This document shows positions 32,813 through 41,985 of a stretch of DNA of 64,000 bases, piece after piece; positions within the stretch are counted from its first letter, which is position 1; each line of letters starts with the position of its first letter. The stretch is taken from positions 3,162,001 to 3,226,000 of the forward strand of contig OZ245752.1 in the NCBI GenBank assembly GCA_965227455.1. The letters are read 5' to 3'. The notes beneath the pieces are model-generated. The model was not told where the DNA came from, made no database searches, and was given only the letters and a program-made list of their open reading frames with translations. A program made the position numbers and the translations under genes. Source of the DNA: JABDIP01 sp965227455. Its GTDB lineage: Bacteria; Pseudomonadota; Alphaproteobacteria; DSM-16000; Inquilinaceae.

Positions 32813-33661
32813 CTAATGCGCGCCGGCCCCGAGCGCGCTGGCGAAGTAGACGAAGCAGAACAGGAACAGCCACACCACGTCCACGAAATGCCAATACCAG
32901 GCCGCCGCCTCGAATCCGAAATGGCTGTCCGGCGTGAAATGCCCCCGCACGGTGCGCCGCCAGCACACGAACAGGAAGATGGTGCCGATCAGCACATGGA
33001 AGCCGTGGAAACCGGTCGCCATGTAGAAGGCCGACGGGTAGATGCCGTCCGTGAAGCCGAACGGCGCGTGCCAGTACTCGTAGATCTGGATGCCGGTGAA
33101 GGCGACGCCCAGCAGCACGGTTATGCCGAGCCATTTCGCGCCTTCCTTGTTGTGCCCTTCGACCAGGGCGTGGTGCGCCATGGTCACCGTGGTGCCGGAG
33201 AGCAGCAGCACCAGGGTCATCAGCAGCGGCAGCGGGAAGGCGTGGATCGGCTCGATGCCGGGCGGCGGCCAGGTGAAGTCGATCCCCACCTTGGGATACA
33301 GCCAGGCGTCGAAGAAAGCCCAGAAGAAGGCGGCGAAGAACATCACCTCCGAGGCGATGAACAGCAGCATGCCGTAGCGCAGGCCGAGCTTGACGACCGG
33401 CGAATGGGCCTTCTGCACGAAGGCCTCGACGATCACGTCGCGCCACCAGAAACCCATGACCAATGCGACCGCCGCGGCGCCGGCGATCAGCAGCCAGATC
33501 GGTCCGTCATGCATGTACATGACCGCCCCGACCGCCATCAGCCCGGCCGCAAAAGAGCCGACTATCGGCCACGGGCTGGGATCGACCAGATGGTAGGGGT
33601 GCGGCTGCCCTCCGGTCGGTTCCGCAGGCGACGGAGCGGATTCGGCGGTCGCGTCGGTCAT
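32813..33661 (-). CDS. ctaE: Cytochrome c oxidase subunit III
   Basis: A 282-residue seven-helix subunit of the aa3-type oxidase. Hallmarks are PSPWPIVGSFAAG at the N-terminus, SEVMFFAAFFWAFF, WPPPGIEPIHAFPLPLL and the C-terminal AAWYWHFVDVVWLFLF. It stabilises subunit I and binds lipids. It follows ctaG by 30 bases. Confidence 0.97.
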   Translation of the reverse strand: MTDATAESAPSPAEPTGGQPHPYHLVDPSPWPIVGSFAAGLMAVGAVMYMHDGPIWLLIAGAAAVALVMGFWWRDVIVEAFVQKAHSPVVKLGLRYGMLLFIASEVMFFAAFFWAFFDAWLYPKVGIDFTWPPPGIEPIHAFPLPLLMTLVLLLSGTTVTMAHHALVEGHNKEGAKWLGITVLLGVAFTGIQIYEYWHAPFGFTDGIYPSAFYMATGFHGFHVLIGTIFLFVCWRRTVRGHFTPDSHFGFEAAAWYWHFVDVVWLFLFCFVYFASALGAGAH

Positions 33662-33691
33662 GCTAAGGCCCTCTAGGCTTCCCGAATTTCG

Positions 33692-34321
33692 TCAGCGGCC
33701 GGAGGCCGCGGCGAGCGTGGTGGTCGAACCGGTGCCGGCATCGGCCGACCGGCCCTCGATATCGACCGCCTCCGCCTCCGACTCGTCCGAGCCGGAGCGG
33801 AAGAAGGTGTAAGACAAGGTGATGGTCCGGACCTCGTCCAGGTTCGGATCGTCATCGATCGCCGGATCGACGAAGAAATAGACCGGCATGCTGACGCTCT
33901 GGCCCGGCGCCAGGGTCTGCTCGTCGAAGCAGAAGCACTGGATCTTGTTGAAATAGATCCCGGCCTTGGGCGGCAGGACGTTGTAGGCCGCCATGCCGGT
34001 GACCGGCGCGTCGGAGAGATTCTCCGCCGTATAGAAGGCCAGCCCCGCCTCTCCGATCTGCATCGTGACCTCGCGCTGCTCCGGCGCGAAGTCCCAGGGC
34101 AGGTCGCGGTTGGTGTCGGCCATGAAGCGGATGCGGATCTCCCGGTCCAGCACCCGCTCGGGAGCCGCCTCGGCCACCTGCGGCGTCCCGCCATAGCCCG
34201 TTACACGGCAAAACAGGTCGTAGAGCGGCACCGCCGCAAAGCTGAGCCCCACCATGCCGAACACCAGGCCGAACAGCCCGACCAGCATCCGCCGGTTGCG
34301 GCTATGAGACACGCGGTCCAT
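33692..34321 (-). CDS. ctaG: Cytochrome c oxidase copper-insertion protein CtaG/Cox11
   Basis: A 209-residue protein with one N-terminal membrane helix (about 13-33) and a periplasmic immunoglobulin-like domain. The copper-binding CFCF motif is in KIQCFCFDEQTL; VPLYDLFCRVTGYGGT follows the helix. It loads CuB into subunit I. The C-terminus is extended by a Gly/Ser/Thr/Ala-rich tail beyond the usual domain. Its ATG overlaps the stop of coxF by one base. Confidence 0.95.
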   Translation of the reverse strand: MDRVSHSRNRRMLVGLFGLVFGMVGLSFAAVPLYDLFCRVTGYGGTPQVAEAAPERVLDREIRIRFMADTNRDLPWDFAPEQREVTMQIGEAGLAFYTAENLSDAPVTGMAAYNVLPPKAGIYFNKIQCFCFDEQTLAPGQSVSMPVYFFVDPAIDDDPNLDEVRTITLSYTFFRSGSDESEAEAVDIEGRSADAGTGSTTTLAAASGR

Positions 34322-34449
34322 CAGGCCCCCGCCATCCGGACGATCGCCACCAGATAGACCAACGCCACGAAACCCAGCAGCGAGAACAGAACCGCCAGGT
34401 TGCGACCGCGCAGCCGGCGCTGGAATTCGGAACGGTCTTGCTCGGTCAT
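34321..34449 (-). CDS. coxF: Small oxidase-operon membrane protein (CoxF type)
   Basis: A 42-residue protein with one membrane helix: polar MTEQDRSEFQRRLRGRN, then a hydrophobic stretch to the end. Small single-helix proteins of this form lie between ctaB and ctaG in many alphaproteobacteria and are labelled CoxF. The start at 34449 gives the family form; it sits 1 base after the ctaB stop and its own stop overlaps ctaG. A longer upstream reading would run inside ctaB. Confidence 0.78.
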   Translation of the reverse strand: MTEQDRSEFQRRLRGRNLAVLFSLLGFVALVYLVAIVRMAGA

Positions 34450-34450
34450 G

Positions 34451-35374
34451 TCATGCGGTCCCGTCGAGAATGAGCAAGGCGAACAGCGCAAACAGCTGGA
34501 AGATGGAATAGCCGAACATGCGCCGCGCCGCCCGATGGCCCGTCGCCTCGCCATCCTCGCGCAGCACCTGAACGGCGCAGATCAGGAACAGGACGCCCAG
34601 TACCGTGGCGCCGGCGGCATAGCCTGTGCCGGCGATCCCGGCCCAGTAGGGCGCGATGCAGAGCGGCAGCAGCAATGCGGTGTAGACCAGCATCTGGATC
34701 TTGGTGTGCCGCTCGCCGGCGACCACCGGCAGCATCGGCACCCCGGCCGACCGGTAGTCGTCATTGCGGTACAGCGCCAGCGCCCAGAAATGCGGCGGCG
34801 TCCACATGAAGATGATGGCGAACAGGATCAGCGCGCCGATGCCCACATCGCCGGTTACCGCGGCCCAGCCGATCATCGGCGGGAAGGCCCCGGCGGCACC
34901 GCCGATGACGATGTTCTGCGGCGTGCGCCGCTTCAGCCAGACCGTGTAGACGAAGACGTAGAACAGATTGGCCAGAGCCAAGATCGCCGCCGCCGTCCAG
35001 TTGACCGCCAGCCCCATGGTCATGGAGGCGCCTAGGGTCAGCAACACACCGAAGGCCAGCGCGTTCTCCGGCGCCACCCGGCCGCGCGGAATCGGCCGGC
35101 TGCGGGTCCGCTTCATCACCGCATCGATGTCCCGGTCGTACCACATGTTGACCGCCCCGGCGGCTCCGGCGGCAACGGCCACGCACAGGATCGCGGTGGC
35201 CGCCAGGACCGGGTGCAGCGTGCCGGGTGCCGCCACCAGCCCGGCAAAGGCGGTGAACACCACCAGCGACATGACCCTTGGCTTCAGCAGCGCGACATAG
35301 TCGCGCCACGAGGCGGCGGACAGCACCACCCCGTCATCGGCCATCGGCCGCGCTTGTACCGATACATCCGTCAT
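34451..35374 (-). CDS. ctaB: Protoheme IX farnesyltransferase (heme o synthase)
   Basis: A 307-residue UbiA-superfamily membrane enzyme that farnesylates heme b to heme o, the precursor of heme a. The first prenyl-binding motif is NMWYDRDIDAVMKRTRSRP, and the second loop has YRNDDYRSAGVPMLPVV. About nine helices follow the family pattern; IGGAAGAFPPMIGWAAVTG is typical. It follows ctaD by 41 bases. Confidence 0.96.
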   Translation of the reverse strand: MTDVSVQARPMADDGVVLSAASWRDYVALLKPRVMSLVVFTAFAGLVAAPGTLHPVLAATAILCVAVAAGAAGAVNMWYDRDIDAVMKRTRSRPIPRGRVAPENALAFGVLLTLGASMTMGLAVNWTAAAILALANLFYVFVYTVWLKRRTPQNIVIGGAAGAFPPMIGWAAVTGDVGIGALILFAIIFMWTPPHFWALALYRNDDYRSAGVPMLPVVAGERHTKIQMLVYTALLLPLCIAPYWAGIAGTGYAAGATVLGVLFLICAVQVLREDGEATGHRAARRMFGYSIFQLFALFALLILDGTA

Positions 35375-35415
35375 CGACGTCTTCTACCCCCCATTGGACG
35401 GTTCTCCGCCCTTCG

Positions 35416-37008
35416 TTACTTGATCCGCGGCAGCACCTCGAACTGGTGGAACGGCGGCGGCGAGCTCAAGGTCCATTCCAGGGTCGTCGCTCCCTCGCCC
35501 CAGTAATTGGCTTCCACCCGCTTGCCTGAGCGCAGCGTTTGGATCGCGATGAACACGAACAGCACCGCCGAGGCGACCGAGATGTAGCCGCCGATGGACG
35601 AGACCATGTTCCAGCCGGCATAGGCGTCGGGATAGTCCGGATAGCGGCGCGGCATTCCGGCCAGGCCCAGGAAATGCTGCGGGAAGAACAGCAGGTTGAC
35701 GCCCACGAACGTCACCCAGAAATGCAGCTTGCCCCAGAACTCCGAATACTGCCGGCCGCTCATCTTGCCGATCCAGTAGTACCAGCCGGCGAAGATGGCG
35801 AACACCGCGCCCAGGCTCAGCACATAGTGGAAATGCGCCACCACGTAATAGGTGTCGTGCAGGTAGACATCCATGCCGCCATTGGCCAGCACCACGCCGG
35901 TGACGCCGCCGACGGTGAACAGGAAGATGAAGCCGACCGCCCACAGCATCGGCGTGTCGAAGGTGATCGAGCCGCCCCACATGGTGGCGATCCAGCTGAA
36001 GATCTTGATGCCGGTGGGCACCGCGATGATCATCGTGGCGATGGTGAAATAGGCCTTGGTGTCGACATCCATGCCGACCGTGAACATGTGGTGCGCCCAG
36101 ACCACGAAGCCGACCGCGCCGATCGCCACCATGGCATAGGCCATGCCGAGATAGCCGAAGATCGGCTTGCGCGAGAAGGTCGCCACGATGTGGCTGATCA
36201 TGCCGAAGCCCGGCAGGATCATGATGTAGACCTCGGGGTGCCCGAAGAACCAGAACAGGTGCTGGAACAGGATCGGGTCGCCGCCGGCGGCGGCCTCGAA
36301 GAATGTCGAGCCGAAATTGCGGTCGGTCAGCAGCATGGTGATCGCGCCGCCCAGCACCGGCACCGCCAGCAGCAGCAGGAAGGCCGTCACCAGCATCGAC
36401 CAGACGAACAGCGGCATCTTGTGCAACGTCATACCCGGCGCGCGCATGTTGAAGATCGTGGTTATGAAGTTGACGGCACCCAGGATCGACGAGGCGCCGG
36501 CGAGGTGAAGGGCGAAGATCGCCATGTCCACCGATGGCCCGGGATGCCCCAGCGCCGCGGATAACGGCGGATAGATGGTCCAGCCGGTGCCGGCACCGCC
36601 GCCGATGAAGGCCGAACCCAGCAAGAGGAGGAAGGACGGAACCAGCAGCCAGAAGGAGATGTTGTTCAGCCTCGGGAACGCCATGTCCGGGGCGCCGATC
36701 ATCAGCGGCACGATCCAGTTTCCGAAGCCGCCGATCATCGCCGGCATGACCACGAAGAACACCATGATCAGGCCATGGGCGGTGATCCAGACATTCCACT
36801 CATGCCCGCTCTCGGCGAATTGCAGACCCGGGGCCATCAGCTCCAGCCGCATCAGCAGCGAGAAGAAGGCGCCGATCAGCCCCCCCACCACCGCGAAGAT
36901 CAGGTACAGCGTCCCGATATCCTTGTGGTTGGTCGAGTACAGCCAGCGCTTCACGAAGCCCGGCTTGTGATCGTGGTGGTCCCCGGCATGCGCCGCGTGA
37001 TCAGCCAT
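35416..37008 (-). CDS. ctaD: Cytochrome c oxidase subunit I (aa3 type)
   Basis: A 530-residue heme-copper oxidase core subunit with 12 helices. The copper and cross-linked His-Tyr site is in WFFGHPEVYIMILPGFG, and the heme a/a3 histidines in ...VVAHFHYVLSLGAV. The D-channel NxH region (ANGGMDVYLHDTYYVV) and K-channel residues are in place. The start at 37008 (MADHAAH) follows GGAG closely and gives the normal N-terminus; an upstream reading overlaps ctaC. It follows ctaC by one base. Confidence 0.97.
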   Translation of the reverse strand: MADHAAHAGDHHDHKPGFVKRWLYSTNHKDIGTLYLIFAVVGGLIGAFFSLLMRLELMAPGLQFAESGHEWNVWITAHGLIMVFFVVMPAMIGGFGNWIVPLMIGAPDMAFPRLNNISFWLLVPSFLLLLGSAFIGGGAGTGWTIYPPLSAALGHPGPSVDMAIFALHLAGASSILGAVNFITTIFNMRAPGMTLHKMPLFVWSMLVTAFLLLLAVPVLGGAITMLLTDRNFGSTFFEAAAGGDPILFQHLFWFFGHPEVYIMILPGFGMISHIVATFSRKPIFGYLGMAYAMVAIGAVGFVVWAHHMFTVGMDVDTKAYFTIATMIIAVPTGIKIFSWIATMWGGSITFDTPMLWAVGFIFLFTVGGVTGVVLANGGMDVYLHDTYYVVAHFHYVLSLGAVFAIFAGWYYWIGKMSGRQYSEFWGKLHFWVTFVGVNLLFFPQHFLGLAGMPRRYPDYPDAYAGWNMVSSIGGYISVASAVLFVFIAIQTLRSGKRVEANYWGEGATTLEWTLSSPPPFHQFEVLPRIK

Positions 37009-37009
37009 A

Positions 37010-37921
37010 TCAACGGTTCTCCAAGATTTCCGGTTGCCCGATGATTTGGGCATGCTGCTCTTCTTCCGCCGATTTGCTGTCGGCCGGCGGCTGGTAGGTC
37101 CGTGTCAGAAGCACCGGCGGCTCTTTCAGGTCGCGGCCGGCCACCTGCTGCTCGACCCAATCGTCAAAGGCCGCACGGCTGACGGCCCGGACCTCGATCG
37201 GCATGTAGGCGTGGCCGTTGCCGCAGATCTCGGAGCACAGACCGTAATAGGTGCCCTCCTCCTCGATCCGCACCCAGGTGTGATTTTGGCGCAGCGGCAC
37301 CGCATCGGTCTTGATACCGAAGGACGGCATCGCCCAGGAATGCAGGACGTCGCCGGCGGTCACAATGATCTCGATATCCGTATCGACCGGCAGGACCACA
37401 GGATTGTCGACGGATAGCAGCCGCAGCTGGCCCTCCTGGAGCTCCTCGTCCGGGATCAGGAAGCTGGAGAACTCGTCGATCTGCTGATCGGGATAGGCGT
37501 AGCCCCAGTACCACTGGTACCCTGTGACGGCGAGCGTCATCTCCGGCTCCTCCACCCGGTCCATGAAATACAGCAGCCGCATGGAATCCCAGGCGATGAA
37601 CGCGAGGATGATCAGCGGCACGGCGGTCCACCCTACCTCCAGCAGGGTGTTGTGGGTGGTGCGGGACGGCGTCGGGTTCTTGCTGGCGCGAAACTTCACG
37701 ATCACCAGGGCCAGAAGGATCAGCACCAGCAGCACGATGCCGCTGATGATGATCAGCAGCAGATTGTGGAAGTCGATCATCTGCTGCTGCACCGGCGACG
37801 CGGCGGCGCGCATGCCGATATCCCAGTTCTCGGCGCGTCCGCTATCGGCCAGGGCCAATCCGGGGACGGCCAGAACAGAGGCCGCCGCGAGGGCCGCGAA
37901 TGTGCTCAGCTTCATCGTCAT
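37010..37921 (-). CDS. ctaC: Cytochrome c oxidase subunit II
   Basis: A 303-residue protein: signal peptide (about 1-26), two membrane helices (about 50-75 and 95-115) and a periplasmic cupredoxin domain. The CuA ligands are in LHSWAMPSFGIK and CSEICGNGHAYMPIEV, and the electron-entry tryptophan region in GYQWYWGYAYPD. It accepts electrons from cytochrome c. The ATG at 37921 has AGGA upstream; a second ATG two codons on is also possible. First gene of the long cta operon reaching to the M32 gene. Confidence 0.96.
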   Translation of the reverse strand: MTMKLSTFAALAAASVLAVPGLALADSGRAENWDIGMRAAASPVQQQMIDFHNLLLIIISGIVLLVLILLALVIVKFRASKNPTPSRTTHNTLLEVGWTAVPLIILAFIAWDSMRLLYFMDRVEEPEMTLAVTGYQWYWGYAYPDQQIDEFSSFLIPDEELQEGQLRLLSVDNPVVLPVDTDIEIIVTAGDVLHSWAMPSFGIKTDAVPLRQNHTWVRIEEEGTYYGLCSEICGNGHAYMPIEVRAVSRAAFDDWVEQQVAGRDLKEPPVLLTRTYQPPADSKSAEEEQHAQIIGQPEILENR

Positions 37922-38399
37922 CCGATCCTGTCTCTGCCCAGCCTGCACACGATGCCGGTCGGCATCGCCCGTCGAAGTCCGGCGCGTTACCAGGAGAGGC
38001 CGCGCCGTTTTGCCCGCCTTATACAGGCGCGATTTGTGGGGGAGAAGTCCGCTCCCGCAGGACCGGTCCGGCGGCGAATTCAGCGCATCCCCATGCGCCA
38101 CCCGCCGGTGCCCCATTGCGGTGCAAACTACACTGGCGCGGGGGGAATTAACAACCTGATGCTTCGGCGTGCGGCGCATGGCTATCCTGTTTCCGCAAAC
38201 GCGAAATGGCCGATGCCACTGACCAGGAGATAGCTCGCGCCCCACGGTTTGACACCCGCCATCAGGATCGATCCGAAAGCGCTTGGCGTGTATGATGATT
38301 CGCGGCTTGTCGGACCGGCATCTCGACGCCATTTTTCCCTGTTAGATGCCGGATTGCGCCACATTCCGGGCGGCCGGCCGATACCCTACGGAGTATTCC
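37922..38399. other. Divergent control region between ctaC and tldD
   Basis: 478 bases with no convincing gene. The ctaC-proximal part holds a candidate promoter on the minus strand (38018-38046). On the plus side a TTGACA at 38249-38254 lacks a fitting -10, so no tldD promoter is called. TGTATGATG near 38289 resembles an extended -10 but lacks a -35. No hairpin with a U-tract was seen. Confidence 0.4.
38018..38046 (-). promoter_or_regulatory. Candidate promoter of the cta operon
   Basis: On the minus strand TATAAG (38023-38018; 5 of 6 matches to the -10) lies 17 bases after TTCTCC (38046-38041; 3 of 6). The implied transcript start is about 90 bases before the ctaC ATG. The -10 is good and the -35 weak. 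Confidence 0.35.
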
Positions 38400-39833
38400 A
38401 TGACCAATCTCAGCCAGACCGACGACCTGTTCTTCGAACGCGCCGGCCTCGACCGCGACCGGATCGAACGCATCGTCGCCGACAGCCTGAGCGGGGCCGA
38501 TGATGGCGAATTGTTCCTGGAGTACCGCCAGTCCGAGGGGCTGGGCTGGGATGACGGCAAGCTGAAAAGCGCCAGCTTCGACACCGCCCAGGGCTTCGGC
38601 CTGCGGGCCATTGCCGGTGAGTCGAGCGGCTACAGCCACGCTTCGGAACTGTCGGAGGAGGCGATCCGCCGCGCCGGCGACACGGTCCGGGCGGTCCATG
38701 CCGGCCATGGCGGCACCATGGCCGAGCCGCCGGTCGGCACCAATGCCCGGCTCTACACCGACGCCAACCCGCTTTCCCAGGTCGATTTCGAGACCAAGGT
38801 CAAGCTGCTGCAGGACATCGACGCCTATGCCCGCGGCAAGGACCCGCGGGTCAAGCAGGTCATGGCCTCGCTGACCGGCGAATGGCAGGCGGTGCGCATC
38901 ATCCGGCCCGATGGCCGCCATGCCGCGGACATCCGGCCGCTGGTGCGGCTCAATGTCTCGGTGGTCTGCGCCGACGGCGACACCATGGAAAGCGGCAATT
39001 ACGGCGCCGGCGCCCGGGCCGGGTACGAATCCTATCTGGATCCCGCGACCTGGCAATTCGCCGTCGACGAGGCGCTGCGCCAGGCGGTGGTGAAGCTGGA
39101 ATCGATCGACGCACCGGCCGGCGAAATGACCGTGGTCCTGGGATCGGGCTGGCCGGGAATCCTGTTGCATGAGGCCATCGGCCACGGGCTGGAGGGCGAT
39201 TTCAACCGCAAGAAGACATCCGCCTTCGCCGGTCTGATGGGCCAGCGCATCGCCTCGCCGGGGGTCACCGTGGTCGATGACGGCACCATCGACGACCGCC
39301 GCGGATCGCTGACCATCGACGATGAGGGCACGCCCAGCCAGACCACGACGCTGATCGAGGACGGCATCCTGGTCGGCTATATGCAGGACCGCATGAACGC
39401 CCGGCTGATGGGGGTGGCGCCGACCGGCAACGGCCGCCGGCAAAGCTATGCCCACCACCCGATGCCGCGCATGACCAATACCATCATGCTGAACGGCGAG
39501 CACGCGCCCGACGAAATCATCGCCTCGGTCGACAACGGCCTCTACGCGGTCAATTTCGGCGGCGGCCAGGTCGACATCACCAATGGCAAGTTCGTGTTCT
39601 CCGCCTCGGAGGCCTATTTGATCGAGGGCGGCCGCATCGGTGCCCCGGTCAAGGGCGCCACCCTGATCGGCAACGGACCCGACGCCCTCACCAAGGTCTC
39701 CATGGTCGGCAACGACATGGCCCTCGACCCGGGCATCGGCACCTGCGGCAAGGAAGGCCAGGGCGTGCCCGTCGGCGTCGGCCAACCGACCATGCGCATC
39801 GACGGCCTGACGGTGGGCGGCACGGCGGCGTAA
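38400..39833 (+). CDS. tldD: Metalloprotease TldD
   Basis: A 477-residue cytoplasmic peptidase subunit; with PmbA/TldE it forms a heterodimer that degrades unfolded peptides (in other bacteria, microcin B17 maturation and CcdA turnover). The zinc motif HEAIGH (His257-His262) lies in the LLHEAIGHGLEGDFNRKKTS stretch. NARLMGVAPTGNGRRQSYAH and the C-terminal GTCGKEGQGVPVGVGQPT are hallmarks. The ATG at 38400 follows GGAG by seven bases. The partner pmbA is 16 kb away in the same direction. Its 3' end recurs at 43790. Confidence 0.95.
   Translation: MTNLSQTDDLFFERAGLDRDRIERIVADSLSGADDGELFLEYRQSEGLGWDDGKLKSASFDTAQGFGLRAIAGESSGYSHASELSEEAIRRAGDTVRAVHAGHGGTMAEPPVGTNARLYTDANPLSQVDFETKVKLLQDIDAYARGKDPRVKQVMASLTGEWQAVRIIRPDGRHAADIRPLVRLNVSVVCADGDTMESGNYGAGARAGYESYLDPATWQFAVDEALRQAVVKLESIDAPAGEMTVVLGSGWPGILLHEAIGHGLEGDFNRKKTSAFAGLMGQRIASPGVTVVDDGTIDDRRGSLTIDDEGTPSQTTTLIEDGILVGYMQDRMNARLMGVAPTGNGRRQSYAHHPMPRMTNTIMLNGEHAPDEIIASVDNGLYAVNFGGGQVDITNGKFVFSASEAYLIEGGRIGAPVKGATLIGNGPDALTKVSMVGNDMALDPGIGTCGKEGQGVPVGVGQPTMRIDGLTVGGTAA
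39741..39785 (+). repeat. Left copy of a 45-base direct repeat (3' end of tldD)
   Basis: These 45 bases encode TCGKEGQGVPVGVGQ of TldD. The same stretch recurs in the same orientation at 43790-43834 with 40 of 45 bases equal. The two copies are 4,049 bases apart and enclose the ABC importer and SDR genes. Confidence 0.7.
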
Positions 39834-39876
39834 TTGCGCACGCCGCGCTCACGGCAATCCAGCAACATCCGGATCA

Positions 39877-39906
39877 GTGCGCGGCCAACGCAGGTCGGCC
39901 GCGCAC
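39877..39906. terminator. Hairpin between convergent tldD and the ABC cluster
   Basis: GTGCGCGGCC (39877-39886) and GGCCGCGCAC (39897-39906) form a perfect 10-base stem with a 10-base loop. It sits between the stops of two converging genes. There is no U-tract on either strand, so intrinsic termination is doubtful; it may mark a transcript 3' end. Confidence 0.4.
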
Positions 39907-39925
39907 AGGATCCGAGCGGGTGCGA

Positions 39926-40909
39926 TCAGCGGCCCATCAGCGGTCTTGAGTACCGGTTGGCATTCTCGACCAACGCATCGGCGTCGGAGTTCTTGTCCAC
40001 CATGACAAACGGCCCCGACCAGACCTGCTCTACCGACTCGCCCTGGCTGTGGGCGACGAAGGCGTCGGCCACGGCGACGCCACTGTCGTCGATGGAGCGC
40101 AGCACCGATGCGGTCAGCCAGCCCTCCTTCATCGCGACGATCTCATCGCCGGTGCCGCCGAAGCCCATGGAGGCGATCTCGTCCGACTTTCCGATCTGCC
40201 GGATGGCCTGCGCGGAGCCCAGTCCGATCGTCGTCGACACGCCGTAGATCAGATCGATGTCGTCATGTGCCGTGAGCAGGTTCTGGGCCGCGTCATACGC
40301 CTTGGAGCGGTCGAAATCGGTATAGGGGCCGATGACCACTTCGATGTCCGGATAGCCTTCGATGACACTGAGAAAGCCGTTCATGCGAAGGTCGCTGACG
40401 ACGCCCGGCGCACCCTGCAGGATGGCGATCTTGCCTTCGCCACCCAGATGCTCGGCGGCCCATTCACCGGAAATCCGCCCGCCTTCGTCATGGGCGAAGG
40501 CCACATACATCATGGCGCGCGCCTGCTCGTCGGCATGCGGCTCTAAGAAATTGTAGACCACGGTCGGGATCTCGGCCTGCTTGAGCTTTCGCAGCGCCGG
40601 GATCGCGGCCTCATATTCCGTGGGGCCAAGAAACACGTAGTCGACGCCTCGGGCGATAACGGATTCGACCTGGGCGAGCTGGCCGGCATGGTCGACGTGG
40701 CTCGCCACCGCAAGCGCCTGGATCTCGTATTCCACGCCAAGCTCGTCGAGCCGGCCCTGGATCGACCAGAAGACGCGCTCCCAGGCATCCGAAATGTCGA
40801 AGGACGGCGACAGATACGCGATCCGCATCGGCTCGGAGCGCGCGTCGAATGCGGCAAGCGAGAAGGCCGCAACCGCGGTTGCGGTGATGAGGAGACGGCG
40901 GCTGAGCAT
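39926..40909 (-). CDS. Sugar ABC transporter substrate-binding protein
   Basis: A 327-residue periplasmic protein with a signal peptide (MLSRRLLITATAVAAFSLAAFDARS). The fold is the Peripla_BP_4 (ribose-binding-like) class: VIARGVDYVFLGPTEYEAAIPALRKL and GGEGKIAILQGAPG with a DDIDLIYGVSTTIGLGSAQAI second lobe. Substrate is unknown; the permease and ATPase partners suggest a monosaccharide or polyol. GGGAGG lies seven bases before the ATG at 40909. It is last in the order SDR, ATPase, permease, binding protein, which is unusual as the binding protein normally leads. Confidence 0.85.
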   Translation of the reverse strand: MLSRRLLITATAVAAFSLAAFDARSEPMRIAYLSPSFDISDAWERVFWSIQGRLDELGVEYEIQALAVASHVDHAGQLAQVESVIARGVDYVFLGPTEYEAAIPALRKLKQAEIPTVVYNFLEPHADEQARAMMYVAFAHDEGGRISGEWAAEHLGGEGKIAILQGAPGVVSDLRMNGFLSVIEGYPDIEVVIGPYTDFDRSKAYDAAQNLLTAHDDIDLIYGVSTTIGLGSAQAIRQIGKSDEIASMGFGGTGDEIVAMKEGWLTASVLRSIDDSGVAVADAFVAHSQGESVEQVWSGPFVMVDKNSDADALVENANRYSRPLMGR

Positions 40910-40937
40910 GACATGACCTCCCTTGTACTTTTGATGC

Positions 40938-41969
40938 TTAGTTATCTGCGGCGCTGGCCTTCGGTTCACGCCGCAGGACATATGCGAGGCCCGGAACGCG
41001 GTCCTCGCGCATGTTGCTGATGGCAACTGCCATCAGGACGATCGTCCCCATGACCACGAGTTGCCAGAAGTAGTCGACGCCGGCGATCACCAGCGCATTG
41101 GTCATCATCGACAAGAGAATGGCGCCCATCACCGAGCCGTAGATCGTGCCACGGCCGCCGAACAGGCTCGTGCCCCCAATGATCACCGCCGAAATGACGT
41201 GGATTTCCAAGGCGGTTCCGATCGTGGCCTGGGTCGAGTCGATGCGGGCGATCATGATCAGGCCGCCGAGTGCTGTGGTAAGCCCCATCAATACGTAGAC
41301 CATGACCTCGATGAGATTGACCGGCACGCCGGCAAGACGTGCCGATTCCCGGTTACCGCCGATCGCGCGCACATGGAGGCCGAAGCGGGTATGGGTGAAG
41401 AGCCAGGTACCGAAAATAGCAAAGAGGATGGCGATGATCACCGGCACAGGGACGCCGGCGATGGAGCCCTGACCAAACCACGTCAGCGATGACGGCAGGC
41501 CGAAATGCATGTTGCCGGCGGAATGGACGAGCGCCAGGCCGCGCAGGGCCGCCATCATGCCCAGGGTGGTGATGAAGGGCGGTATCTTGACAAAGGCGAT
41601 CAGGAGGCCGGTCACGCAGCCAGTGAACCCGCCGAGCGCGAACATCACCAAGACGCCGAGCGCGGGGTGCATCCCCTCCTTTATGAGTTCGAAGCCGATG
41701 ACGGTCACCAGCGCCAGGACGGACCCGACGGAGAGGTCGATGCCGGCACTGGTTATGACGAATGTCATGCCGACCGCGATAATGATGATGTAGGACGCCT
41801 GGGTCAGGATGTTGACGAAGTTGGCGACCGATGCGAAACGCGGATTGATCAGCGAGAAGATGATCGCCAGGACGACGATCACGATCGTGAGGCCCAGCCC
41901 CTCGAAGAGCCAGCGTCGATCGGCGTGACCGATCGAGTTGCCTGTGGCGACGGTCGTCTCGCTCTGCAT
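40938..41969 (-). CDS. Sugar ABC transporter permease (RbsC/FrcC type)
   Basis: A 343-residue inner-membrane permease with about nine helices. Typical of the CUT2 class are GMTFVITSAGIDLSVGSVLAL, the FVKIPPFITTLGMMAALRG loop, and RAIGGNRESARLAGVPV, the contact site for the ATPase. IIGGTSLFGGRGTIYGSVMGA closes the domain. It lies 16 bases after the ATPase gene and 28 before the binding protein gene. Confidence 0.93.
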   Translation of the reverse strand: MQSETTVATGNSIGHADRRWLFEGLGLTIVIVVLAIIFSLINPRFASVANFVNILTQASYIIIIAVGMTFVITSAGIDLSVGSVLALVTVIGFELIKEGMHPALGVLVMFALGGFTGCVTGLLIAFVKIPPFITTLGMMAALRGLALVHSAGNMHFGLPSSLTWFGQGSIAGVPVPVIIAILFAIFGTWLFTHTRFGLHVRAIGGNRESARLAGVPVNLIEVMVYVLMGLTTALGGLIMIARIDSTQATIGTALEIHVISAVIIGGTSLFGGRGTIYGSVMGAILLSMMTNALVIAGVDYFWQLVVMGTIVLMAVAISNMREDRVPGLAYVLRREPKASAADN

Positions 41970-41985
41970 GTCGATCCTGCCCCGT

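Noticed and set aside
38249..38296. tldD promoter from TTGACA at 38249
   Set aside because: No -10-like hexamer at 16-18 bases; the later TATGAT has no matching -35.
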